Assembly: GCA_000384495.1 (NCBI GenBank)
Contig: ARQR01000001.1
Location: forward strand, 1-64,000
Length of the DNA stretch: 64,000 nt
Reading direction: 5' to 3'
From: an actinobacterium SCGC AAA015-D07
Lineage (GTDB): Bacteria > Actinomycetota > Acidimicrobiia > Actinomarinales > Actinomarinaceae
Below are positions 8,894-16,647 of this stretch, piece after piece. How positions within the stretch are numbered: the stretch's first letter is position 1; every line of letters begins with the position of its first letter. Made by a program: the position numbers and the translations under genes. The notes under the pieces are model-generated. The model did not search any database. It saw only the letters and a program-made list of their open reading frames with translations, and was not told the origin of the DNA.

Positions 8894-10145
8894 GTGAATC
8901 CTTTTCTACAGAAGCTACAAGAATATTTGATTTATATTTTTTTTCATTTTTAATTGCTTCATCTGATTTTCTTAATCCAACGATCCAATACAAAGTGTCA
9001 TCAACATATATAAGTGGCCAAAAATTTCTTAATTCACTATTTACTCCATAATTTCTAAATACTTCTGTTACCTTAAGGGAGTTATTTCCAGTTACGATTT
9101 TTTCACCATCTTGTAAAGTTTGAATTGAAACATTGGAGCCTTCAGGAATAGAAATGCTCCATTTGTTAAAAATGTCAATCGATGAAATTTTTTTAAAATT
9201 AAAAAATCCGTAATTTTCAAAATTAGATTTATCATTTATTTTCCATTTGTTTTTATCAATAAATAAAACTGACCCTCCAGATTGAAAACATATCCAATCC
9301 TTAAAAAAATCTATTTTTATATTTTCATCTATAACTTTTTCTACTTTTTCAATATCTTTTTTTTCTATAGAATTCATGCCGATATATTTGCCAACCCGAT
9401 TTAAATAATATTGTTTCTCTAGGCTCATATTGTCTATAAATAAAGCTGGGACCTCAACATATCCCTCAGATTTTTTTATATATTTCAAATTATCATTGTC
9501 ATAATTTGATCTAAATGCCACCTCATTTGATAATTGATCTGCTTTTGATTCAAATGACCCTGGAAATTTGTTATTTATTTCAGGAATTAAAAAATTTCTA
9601 ATCCAATTTCTAACAATTTTGTTATCTTTATTTGTTGGGTCTTCGGAATAAGGTATATCATTTTCGCTAGCGTATTCATAAATTTCTTTTTTTGAAATAT
9701 TTATCATTGGCTTACTTGATAAAGAATTTTCTGGATTGATTGATTTAAGTCCTTCAAGCCTCGTACCTCTAAATAAATTTATTAATAATGTCTCTGCCTT
9801 ATCTGATAAATTATGGCCTGTGAGCAAGACTTCATCTTTTTTTAAATTTGATAGAAGATGCTTATATCTTTCATCTCTCATTTCAGTTTCAGATGAATTA
9901 GATTTCAATGAAGTCTCAATTACTTCCAAATCTAAATTTAATGATTTTCCCACTTTTTTTGCTGAGGATTCCAAATCTTTAGAGTGTACTTGGTTGTGCT
10001 GAACAAACACAAGCCTTATATTTTTTGTAATTTTGCAAATAATATGAGCTAAGACTGAACTATCGACACCCCCACTTAAAGCGATTACATATTTTTTAGA
10101 CACATCAATATTGTTTTGAACGATGTTTTCAATTGAAGAATTCAT
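8883..10145 (-). CDS. tilS: tRNA(Ile)-lysidine synthase
   Basis: Modifies C34 of tRNA-Ile(CAU) to lysidine so that it reads AUA codons. The N-terminal PP-loop ATPase motif is ALSGGVDSSVLAH (residues 22-34), with the family segments LLTGHNLSDKAETLLINLFRG and the RNWIRNFLIPEI helix. The 420-residue length leaves room for the C-terminal tRNA-binding domain, which is poorly conserved. It overlaps hpt by 11 bases. Confidence 0.94.
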   Translation of the reverse strand: MNSSIENIVQNNIDVSKKYVIALSGGVDSSVLAHIICKITKNIRLVFVQHNQVHSKDLESSAKKVGKSLNLDLEVIETSLKSNSSETEMRDERYKHLLSNLKKDEVLLTGHNLSDKAETLLINLFRGTRLEGLKSINPENSLSSKPMINISKKEIYEYASENDIPYSEDPTNKDNKIVRNWIRNFLIPEINNKFPGSFESKADQLSNEVAFRSNYDNDNLKYIKKSEGYVEVPALFIDNMSLEKQYYLNRVGKYIGMNSIEKKDIEKVEKVIDENIKIDFFKDWICFQSGGSVLFIDKNKWKINDKSNFENYGFFNFKKISSIDIFNKWSISIPEGSNVSIQTLQDGEKIVTGNNSLKVTEVFRNYGVNSELRNFWPLIYVDDTLYWIVGLRKSDEAIKNEKKYKSNILVASVEKDSLED

Positions 10146-10155
10146 AAAAACTTGT

Positions 10156-10434
10156 TTACTTTTTTATTACTTTGTATCTCTTTTTTGTAACTTGCCTAAA
10201 ATATTGAACTATATTGCCAATAATTACAAGGGTTGCAATAGCAACACTTGTAGGAATTAAAAACTTATATGTCCATTGGGGATCTTCTGGGACCTCAACC
10301 TCTTCTTCAATTACAATTGCTGGTACAGGAGTTTGTTCGTGGTCATCTGTAAAGCTTGAAGTATTATAAGGAATTGCCAATGCATAACTGTTAATAAATA
10401 GGAAAATAAAAAACATTGCCAAAAACTTTTTCAC
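10156..10434 (-). CDS. Small secreted or membrane protein of unknown function
   Basis: A 92-residue protein I do not recognise. It has a clear N-terminal signal peptide (MKKFLAMFFIFLFINSYALA, probable cleavage after ALA). An acidic, proline-containing outer stretch follows (EEEVEVPEDP), then a transmembrane helix at about residues 57-79 and a basic cytoplasmic tail (RQVTKKRYKVIKK). It ends 10 bases before the tilS start, so it probably heads the tilS-hpt-ftsH run. It resembles a small single-pass membrane subunit or anchor, but no function can be assigned. Confidence 0.65.
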   Translation of the reverse strand: MKKFLAMFFIFLFINSYALAIPYNTSSFTDDHEQTPVPAIVIEEEVEVPEDPQWTYKFLIPTSVAIATLVIIGNIVQYFRQVTKKRYKVIKK

Positions 10435-10489
10435 ATTAAAAGACTACACAATCATCAAAAAAAAATAAATTTATATTGGATTTATTTTG

Positions 10490-10561
10490 AGCCGAAGGAG
10501 GGAATTGAACCCTCGGCCTGCTCATTACGAGTGAGCTGCTCTACCACTGAGCTACTTCGGC
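10490..10561 (-). tRNA. tRNA-Thr (anticodon CGU)
   Basis: Full cloverleaf on the minus strand. The acceptor stem is GCCGAAG/CTTCGGC, the D arm contains AGCTCAGTGGTAGAGC, the anticodon stem is GCTCA/TGAGC around loop CTCGTAA (anticodon CGT), and the T arm has GTTCAATTC. The discriminator is T and CCA is not encoded. It lies 24 bases after the metK stop on the same strand, so it may be processed from a shared transcript. Confidence 0.95.
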
Positions 10562-10585
10562 AAATAAAAGGACTGTAAGATGCTC

Positions 10586-11668
10586 TTAAATATCTTCGAT
10601 TTTCTCCCAGTTTCTTTTCTCATGTCCAAAATGTGAGAACAATGTATCTTCCCTATAATTTACGTTTAATAAATCTAATCTCTCAATAATTACTCCAGGC
10701 TTCATGCCAAACCTTGATACAAAATCATTTAAGACAGAATCTTTTTCTTTTTGAGAACCAAATGTATCAACCGATAATTCATAGGGTTCTGCTTTACCTA
10801 TTGCATAGGCAACTCTTATCTGACATTTATCTGACAAATTATGAGCAACAATATTCTTTGCTAAATGTCTTGCTGCATATGCTGCTGAACGATCAACTTT
10901 TGATGGGTCTTTCCCAGAAAATGCACCACCACCAACGGGCACAGTTGGTCCATATGCATCAACAACGCTTTTTCTCCCTGTCAGTCCAGTATCTCCAGCA
11001 GGCCCACCTTTAACAAATGAACCAGATGGGTTAAGATCAAGCTGAAATTTTCCATCAACGTATTTAGCTATCATATCTTCAAGATTGATTCTTAGTTCAT
11101 CAATATCTATATCTTTTTTATGTTGTGTGGATATAACAACTTTTGTTTCTTCTCCACCAGTAGTTACCTGGACTTTAGAATCTAAATCAAGTTTTTCATC
11201 ATTATTCTGAATTTCCCAAAGAGCCATCTGTATATTTCTACTCATATCAAAAGTTGGGGGCATGTATGATTCTGTTTCGTTGGTAGCGTAACCAACCATG
11301 ATTCCTTGATCTCCTGCACCAAGATCTTGATCATCCTCAACTGCAGATCTTATCTCTTCAGACTGAGGGGTTAGCTCATTCTGGATTTTTAAATTATCTA
11401 ATTGAAAATCTTCAAAACTTGTTTTTATTGTTTTTGCCAAGGCATTTTCTACAATTTTTTCAATACTTTTATCATTTATTTTTGCAATGTCACTTATTTC
11501 TCCACCAACAACAACAAGTCCTCCATAACTTGTACCTGTCAAAAATGTTTCTACTGCAACTCTTGATTTATTATCGTTAGAAAGTGCTTCTGTTAAAACA
11601 TAGTCTGAAATTAAATCAGCAATTTTATCAGGGTGCCCCGGAGACACTGTTTCAGCTGTTATAAACAT
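10586..11668 (-). CDS. metK: S-adenosylmethionine synthetase
   Basis: Makes S-adenosylmethionine from methionine and ATP. The motifs are SPGHPDKIADLISD at the N-terminus, DLGAGDQGIMVGYA in the middle, DTGLTGRK and the signature GGGAFSGKDPSKVDRSAAY. At 360 residues it is shorter than the usual 380-400, in keeping with a compact genome. The upstream 105 bases are shared with the divergent MFS gene. I see no SAM riboswitch there. Confidence 0.97.
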   Translation of the reverse strand: MFITAETVSPGHPDKIADLISDYVLTEALSNDNKSRVAVETFLTGTSYGGLVVVGGEISDIAKINDKSIEKIVENALAKTIKTSFEDFQLDNLKIQNELTPQSEEIRSAVEDDQDLGAGDQGIMVGYATNETESYMPPTFDMSRNIQMALWEIQNNDEKLDLDSKVQVTTGGEETKVVISTQHKKDIDIDELRINLEDMIAKYVDGKFQLDLNPSGSFVKGGPAGDTGLTGRKSVVDAYGPTVPVGGGAFSGKDPSKVDRSAAYAARHLAKNIVAHNLSDKCQIRVAYAIGKAEPYELSVDTFGSQKEKDSVLNDFVSRFGMKPGVIIERLDLLNVNYREDTLFSHFGHEKRNWEKIEDI

Positions 11669-11773
11669 TGTTGTGAAAACTCCATAAAAAAAAGTTATAA
11701 AGAATATTATATTAATAATTGTTAAGAATGGTTTCTACTTTAATTTAATCAAATTATTTATTATCCTTTTGCT

Positions 11774-12949
11774 ATGTCTTCTGAGTTTAAAAAAATATAT
11801 AACTTATTATTCTCAGTTGGTTTTTCATCTATAGGCTATATAGCAGCAGTAACTGTAACTGCATTGGCTGTCAGAGAGGTTGCTTCAAACCCTTATCTAG
11901 TAGGCGTTCCGAATGCGCTTGGTGTTGGTGGTGCTTATATTGGAACTAAAATTTTTGAACATGTTCAAAATAAATATTCTAGGATGAGTGCTTTAACTTA
12001 TACATTCTTTACAGGTGCTTTGGGTGGAATTGTGTGTTTTGTTAGTCTTTTAATAAATTCATTTTTCTTGCTTATTGTTGGTGCATTTATTCTAGGCATT
12101 GGTCAATCAGCAACACTGCAAACAAGGTATGCTTCATCATTTTTAGTTAAAGAAAATTTTAGAGCAACAGCATTGTCACTTGCAGTGTGGTTTTCTGTTT
12201 TTGGTTCAGTGTTTGGACCTAGGCTTGTAGGTGGGTACTCCTCAACTTTTGAGAGAATGTTTGGCTCTGAATTAATTGTTGCTTATTTAATTGCAACAAT
12301 AGGGTTTTTACTTGCTGGTTTATTTGTATTGGGATTAACCAATAAAGAGAGTGCCTTAAGACAACCTGCAACTACAAATAATGAAGATACAGATAATCAG
12401 CTTGATAAAACTGCAAAACAACTTACTTCATTATTAGTCATTAATCACTTTGTAATGGTTGTGATTATGGCCTCAACTCCCTTGTATATTCAAGATATTG
12501 GAGAAACAATACAAGTAGTAGGTACAGTTATAAGTTATCACACTCTAGGTATGTTTGTATTTTCTCCAGTACTTGGAGGAATAGTAGACAAAATTGGTTC
12601 AAAAAAAATATCTATTTCTGGAGGTGTACTTTTATTGGCAAGTTGTATATTTGCTCTAAACAGTAAAGATATGTTTTTACTTCACCTAAGTTTATTTTTG
12701 CTTGGTCTTGGTTGGAACTTTAACTTTGTTGCAATAAGTTCTGAAATCTCAAAATATTCCATTGCTCAGAAATCAAACTTAAATATAAGAAGCGATTCTT
12801 TTGTTTTTATAGGAAGTTTGATAGCTCAGTCTTCATTAGGTTTAACATATACTTTTATTGGATTTAAAGGACTCGTAACATTTGGTATTTCTTGTGCTGT
12901 AATTTTGTTAATTTTATTAATTAGAAACTCCTCAAAACTATTAACTTAA
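11774..12949 (+). CDS. Major facilitator superfamily transporter
   Basis: A 391-residue membrane protein with about 12 hydrophobic segments and a central polar loop near residues 195-215 (ALRQPATTNNEDTDNQ), the two-halves plan of MFS carriers. The second half contains GGIVDKIGSKK, a form of the GxxxDRxGRR loop between helices 8 and 9. The substrate is unknown. It is transcribed away from metK and converges on the metallo-beta-lactamase gene with only 2 bases between stops. The ATG lacks a purine-rich ribosome site and has a TATTAT 9 bases upstream, so a leaderless start is possible. Confidence 0.85.
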   Translation: MSSEFKKIYNLLFSVGFSSIGYIAAVTVTALAVREVASNPYLVGVPNALGVGGAYIGTKIFEHVQNKYSRMSALTYTFFTGALGGIVCFVSLLINSFFLLIVGAFILGIGQSATLQTRYASSFLVKENFRATALSLAVWFSVFGSVFGPRLVGGYSSTFERMFGSELIVAYLIATIGFLLAGLFVLGLTNKESALRQPATTNNEDTDNQLDKTAKQLTSLLVINHFVMVVIMASTPLYIQDIGETIQVVGTVISYHTLGMFVFSPVLGGIVDKIGSKKISISGGVLLLASCIFALNSKDMFLLHLSLFLLGLGWNFNFVAISSEISKYSIAQKSNLNIRSDSFVFIGSLIAQSSLGLTYTFIGFKGLVTFGISCAVILLILLIRNSSKLLT

Positions 12950-12951
12950 AA

Positions 12952-13788
12952 TCAAATCTCGATATTAAAGAGATCGTAACCAATATAAATATTTCCATCA
13001 TAATATTTTTTTATTTCTTTTAGTACTTTCGCTTCATCAAAATTTGGAGGGACAAAATGTGTAAGAACTAAATTTTTTGTTTTTGTTTGGTTTGCAATAT
13101 CCCCTACATCTTTTGTGCTTGTATGGTACTTCTCAATATTTTTTATTGTTTCTAAAGTCATCCTGTTTCTATCCATTTCTAAATTCACAAATAATTCATG
13201 TACTAAAATATCAGAGCCCTTTGCTTCCTTTATTAAATTTTCAGATTTCTTGGTGTCACCTGATACAACAATTATTTTTTCTTCATCATTTTCGGTGACA
13301 TTTATTTTGAAGCCATAAGCAGGATTTACTGGCAAATGATCAACATCAAAAGGGCGGATTGTTACATTGTCAGAAATGAATTTATATCCTTCATGAATCT
13401 CAACAACTTCGAAATTTAAACCATCTTCATTAGGTCTCATCTCGTATTTTTTTCTTAATTCAAGTTCGTCTGTATAAGATTCAAGCTGCTTAATGAAGAA
13501 CTTTTCTAGTCCAGCTGGACCAATAATCTTAAATGGTTTTTTTCTTCCTTGGTGCCATCCAGAAATATATAATTGGTATAAGTCAACTATATGGTCTGAG
13601 TGCATGTGAGTAATAAAAACTTCATCTATATCTGAACTTTTTAATCCTAATTTGTTAAGTCTCTGAGTTACTCCAGAACCAACATCAAAGAGATAGTTTT
13701 TTTCATTTATTTGTAAAAGAGTAGATGGGCCATATCTCATGTGGCTTGGAGCAGGACATCCTGTCCCTAACAGAACTAGCCGATTCAT
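12952..13788 (-). CDS. Metallo-beta-lactamase-fold hydrolase, RNase Z-like
   Basis: A 278-residue zinc hydrolase. The metal-binding motifs are THMHSDHIVD (residues about 60-69), the Asp of VVSGDT and a terminal LTHF. An N-terminal LLGTGCPAPSHMRYGPSTLL resembles the RNase Z/arylsulfatase branch of the fold. The long flexible arm of RNase Z is not evident, so tRNA processing is possible but unproven. It overlaps holB by 4 bases. Confidence 0.8.
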   Translation of the reverse strand: MNRLVLLGTGCPAPSHMRYGPSTLLQINEKNYLFDVGSGVTQRLNKLGLKSSDIDEVFITHMHSDHIVDLYQLYISGWHQGRKKPFKIIGPAGLEKFFIKQLESYTDELELRKKYEMRPNEDGLNFEVVEIHEGYKFISDNVTIRPFDVDHLPVNPAYGFKINVTENDEEKIIVVSGDTKKSENLIKEAKGSDILVHELFVNLEMDRNRMTLETIKNIEKYHTSTKDVGDIANQTKTKNLVLTHFVPPNFDEAKVLKEIKKYYDGNIYIGYDLFNIEI

Positions 13789-14639
13789 AATTTACTTGAT
13801 TCAACAATCAGATTATTAATTGCTATTCGAGGTCTTATCCCATTTGATAAGTCTTCAATTAAATTTGTTAGTAATTCTGAGTATCTGAATTCTAATTTAG
13901 AAAAGTTTGACATTGACAAAATATTGTTAACAAGATATTCGATTGTACTTTGAAAAATTTTCATAGTATTTATATTCTCAATGTCTAAATCATCTATTTT
14001 CCTTTCTAACTCGATAAAGTTAATTAGTCTTTCATTTGTACCACTATTAATTGTTTTTAGTTCTTGCAAAGTACTAGAAATTGATTCGAGTCTTTCTTTT
14101 GTACCGTTTAAAATATATTTCTCATCAATATCTAAAAAATTTATTATTTCATCAAGTTTAAAATTGTAATCGTATATAAATTCGTCATCTATATATATAG
14201 TCCTACATCTACTCTTGAGCGTAGGCAAAATACTTTTTACAGAATCGTCTCTAGCATGAGACCAATGCCTACCATTTGATGTGATAATAAAAATATTAGA
14301 TTCTGATGGTTCCTCAAGAGTTTTTAATAATGCATTTGATGCCTCTTCTGTAAGAGATCTATCTGGTGGAAAAATAAATATTTTATACTTACCCTCGATT
14401 GGATAAATACTTTCATCATTAATTACTTGTCTTATGTCATTTACACCAAGAGTGTTTTGGTTTTCAGATGTCACCACTCTTATATCTGGATGGTTGATAG
14501 TTTGGTTTTCATTAAAGAGTAGAGATGAGGAAAATAGTTTTGATTGTTCTATCAAGTATTTTGAAGAGCTTGAAATTAATAGGTAAGAATGAAAGGGTTT
14601 TTTACTTTCGTTTTTTAGTATTTTATTTAATTCAGTCAA
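13785..14639 (-). CDS. holB: DNA polymerase III delta' subunit
   Basis: Clamp-loader subunit of the replicative polymerase. The diagnostic segment is FPPDRSLTEEASNALLKTLEEPSESN, broken here for reading as FPPDRSLTEEA and NALLKTLEEP, followed by FIITS and LKSRCRTI. The first 40 residues lack a Walker A loop, as is common in delta' proteins, which do not hydrolyse ATP. The 284-residue length fits. It overlaps tmk by 8 bases, and the tmk-holB pair is a common actinobacterial arrangement. Confidence 0.9.
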   Translation of the reverse strand: MTELNKILKNESKKPFHSYLLISSSSKYLIEQSKLFSSSLLFNENQTINHPDIRVVTSENQNTLGVNDIRQVINDESIYPIEGKYKIFIFPPDRSLTEEASNALLKTLEEPSESNIFIITSNGRHWSHARDDSVKSILPTLKSRCRTIYIDDEFIYDYNFKLDEIINFLDIDEKYILNGTKERLESISSTLQELKTINSGTNERLINFIELERKIDDLDIENINTMKIFQSTIEYLVNNILSMSNFSKLEFRYSELLTNLIEDLSNGIRPRIAINNLIVESSKL

Positions 14640-15234
14640 GCTCTAACCATTTATAGATTGTTTTTGAGTTTTCTGTTAAATCTAAAGTTGCATCAACTAG
14701 CAAAAAATTCTCATTAAATTTTTCCGAGAGTTGAAGATAACCCTCTCTTACTTTTTTAAAAAAATCCAGCTCCGAACTCCCGATTCGATCGTTGATTTTT
14801 TGTCTTTTTAAAGAAACCTCAGGATCAATATCTAAAAGTATTACCTTTTCGGGCCAATATCCTTCAACTGCTATGTCATTAATTTCATAAATTTTATCAA
14901 AACCCAGCTCTCTCCCAACACCTTGATAGGCAACTGAAGAATACGCACTTCTATCTGATATGATTTTTATACCATTTTTAATTGATGGTTTAATTATTTC
15001 CCTTACGAGGTTTGCTCTGTTTGCAGAAAAGAGCAATGCTTCTGTCAAAGGCTCAACCGTATATTCATGGCTAAGTAAAAGCTCTCGTATGCCCTCTCCA
15101 AGTTTTGAACCACCTGGTTCCCTTACCACTTTATAATCTATTGATTTTTTTTCTAGATGACTACTTAATGCTTCGATATAGCTTGTTTTTCCAGAACCAT
15201 CAACACCCTCGAAAGCAACATAATTTGTATTCAA
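14632..15234 (-). CDS. tmk: Thymidylate kinase
   Basis: Phosphorylates dTMP to dTDP. The 200-residue P-loop kinase has FEGVDGSGKTSYIEAL at the N-terminus, the DR(E/x) substrate region VVREPGGSKLGE, and the SDRSAYSSVAYQG motif. It lies 2 bases after the upstream MFS gene and overlaps holB, so it is part of a replication-linked run opposite topA. Confidence 0.96.
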   Translation of the reverse strand: MNTNYVAFEGVDGSGKTSYIEALSSHLEKKSIDYKVVREPGGSKLGEGIRELLLSHEYTVEPLTEALLFSANRANLVREIIKPSIKNGIKIISDRSAYSSVAYQGVGRELGFDKIYEINDIAVEGYWPEKVILLDIDPEVSLKRQKINDRIGSSELDFFKKVREGYLQLSEKFNENFLLVDATLDLTENSKTIYKWLELD

Positions 15235-15236
15235 AT

Positions 15237-16559
15237 TTAATTTTCCTTTTTGTCTAAATCAAACTTAATCTTATTAAAGTTTGATCTCTCAATACCAAAT
15301 TCCTTAAAAATTTTTTTATATCCAATCGTAAAGTTTAAAATCCCAGTAGTAAATATCAAGATTGAACTTCCTACCAATACTAAATAAACTCCGTCTTGAT
15401 TGAAAACTCCATCTAAATAATTTGCAGCTGTACCAGATATCAAAAAAGAAATTAATAGTGCAAGTCTTCCAATGGTGTAAAAGTTGCCAAAAACTCTACC
15501 CCGAAGTTCTGGATTAGTAGAAGCTTGCAAGTAACTTATAGTTAGAAGATAAACCCCACCTGTACCAATTCCAGATATGAAAATTGATAATATGATTACT
15601 ACAAAATCAACTGATCTAAATGCTGAAAAAAGAGAAATTCCTGTGATTATCATACAAGAGCCTATGAGAAAATTTATTCTATTAAAGGTTGTTACAAAAT
15701 AACTAAGTGTGAGCATACTAAATATTATTCCTGTTCCGAAGGAAGCAATCATGAAACCAAATGAGCTTTCACTAAACCCTAAATCTACGGTCAAAAATGT
15801 ATGGCCTAGAATGAACAAGGTTCCTGCACCAATTAAACAAAATGAAATTGAAAAAGCAATATTTCTAATATTTTTAGTTTTAAAAAAATAGTTTATTCCT
15901 TCTTGGAAATTTTTTATGGAAAATGGAGAATAACTACTTGAGGTATTTACATTTTTATTTTTTAGGAAATACAGTAAGTATGCAGAGACCAAAAATGTAA
16001 TGGTATCGAGTAAAAAAATTATCGACCCACTCCATCCATTTCCAAATTCATTAACTACATTAAAGGTATCGAGATCGCTAAAAAAACCTAACAATAAAGA
16101 GGCTATAGGTAATGTTGCGTATGTTCCTATCGCAAAAAGTGAATTTGCTTTTACAAGATTTTCAGAGTCTATAATCTCCGGAACTACAGCCTCTCTAGAT
16201 GGCTGTCTTATCAATGAAAAAATCTCTGAGAAAAAATTGATTATAAAAATAAAATATAAATTATCTGCAAAAAATAAAAATAAAACTAAGACCATCCTTG
16301 TAAGATCACAAAAAATCATAACTAATTTTTTATCAAATCTGTCAGCAATTAAACCAGCAAATGACGAAAGTAATGCAGGAATTATCCTAGCTACCAAGGG
16401 AACAACTGCTGTTAGCTCTGAATTTCCGCTCTCTGTACCTATGTAACTCGCTAAAGCTACAGACGCAAAGAGAGTTGCCCAATCTCCAAAACTTGATATC
16501 GATCCTGACCACCACAATAATGAAAACTGAGATTTTGAAAAAATTTTTATATTATTCAT
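15237..16559 (-). CDS. Major facilitator superfamily exporter, EntS-like group
   Basis: A 440-residue protein with about 12 membrane segments. The N-terminal SLLWWSGSISSFGDWATLFA and the loop GLIADRFDKKLVMI between helices 2 and 3 are typical of the MFS_3/enterobactin-exporter-like group. A second signature, RQPSREAVVPEII, also fits that group. The substrate is unknown. It is the first gene of the run leading to tmk and holB and is divergent from topA. Confidence 0.85.
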   Translation of the reverse strand: MNNIKIFSKSQFSLLWWSGSISSFGDWATLFASVALASYIGTESGNSELTAVVPLVARIIPALLSSFAGLIADRFDKKLVMIFCDLTRMVLVLFLFFADNLYFIFIINFFSEIFSLIRQPSREAVVPEIIDSENLVKANSLFAIGTYATLPIASLLLGFFSDLDTFNVVNEFGNGWSGSIIFLLDTITFLVSAYLLYFLKNKNVNTSSSYSPFSIKNFQEGINYFFKTKNIRNIAFSISFCLIGAGTLFILGHTFLTVDLGFSESSFGFMIASFGTGIIFSMLTLSYFVTTFNRINFLIGSCMIITGISLFSAFRSVDFVVIILSIFISGIGTGGVYLLTISYLQASTNPELRGRVFGNFYTIGRLALLISFLISGTAANYLDGVFNQDGVYLVLVGSSILIFTTGILNFTIGYKKIFKEFGIERSNFNKIKFDLDKKEN

Positions 16560-16647
16560 TGTTTATATAATCACTATAAATCGAATTTAAAATACTTTTT
16601 TTTTAAAATCCTGTACATTTAAAAAAAATGATGTTATCAATAAAGAC

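Noticed and set aside
11669..11773. SAM riboswitch ahead of metK
   Set aside because: The gap is only 105 bases, AT-rich, and has no helix pattern of a known SAM aptamer.
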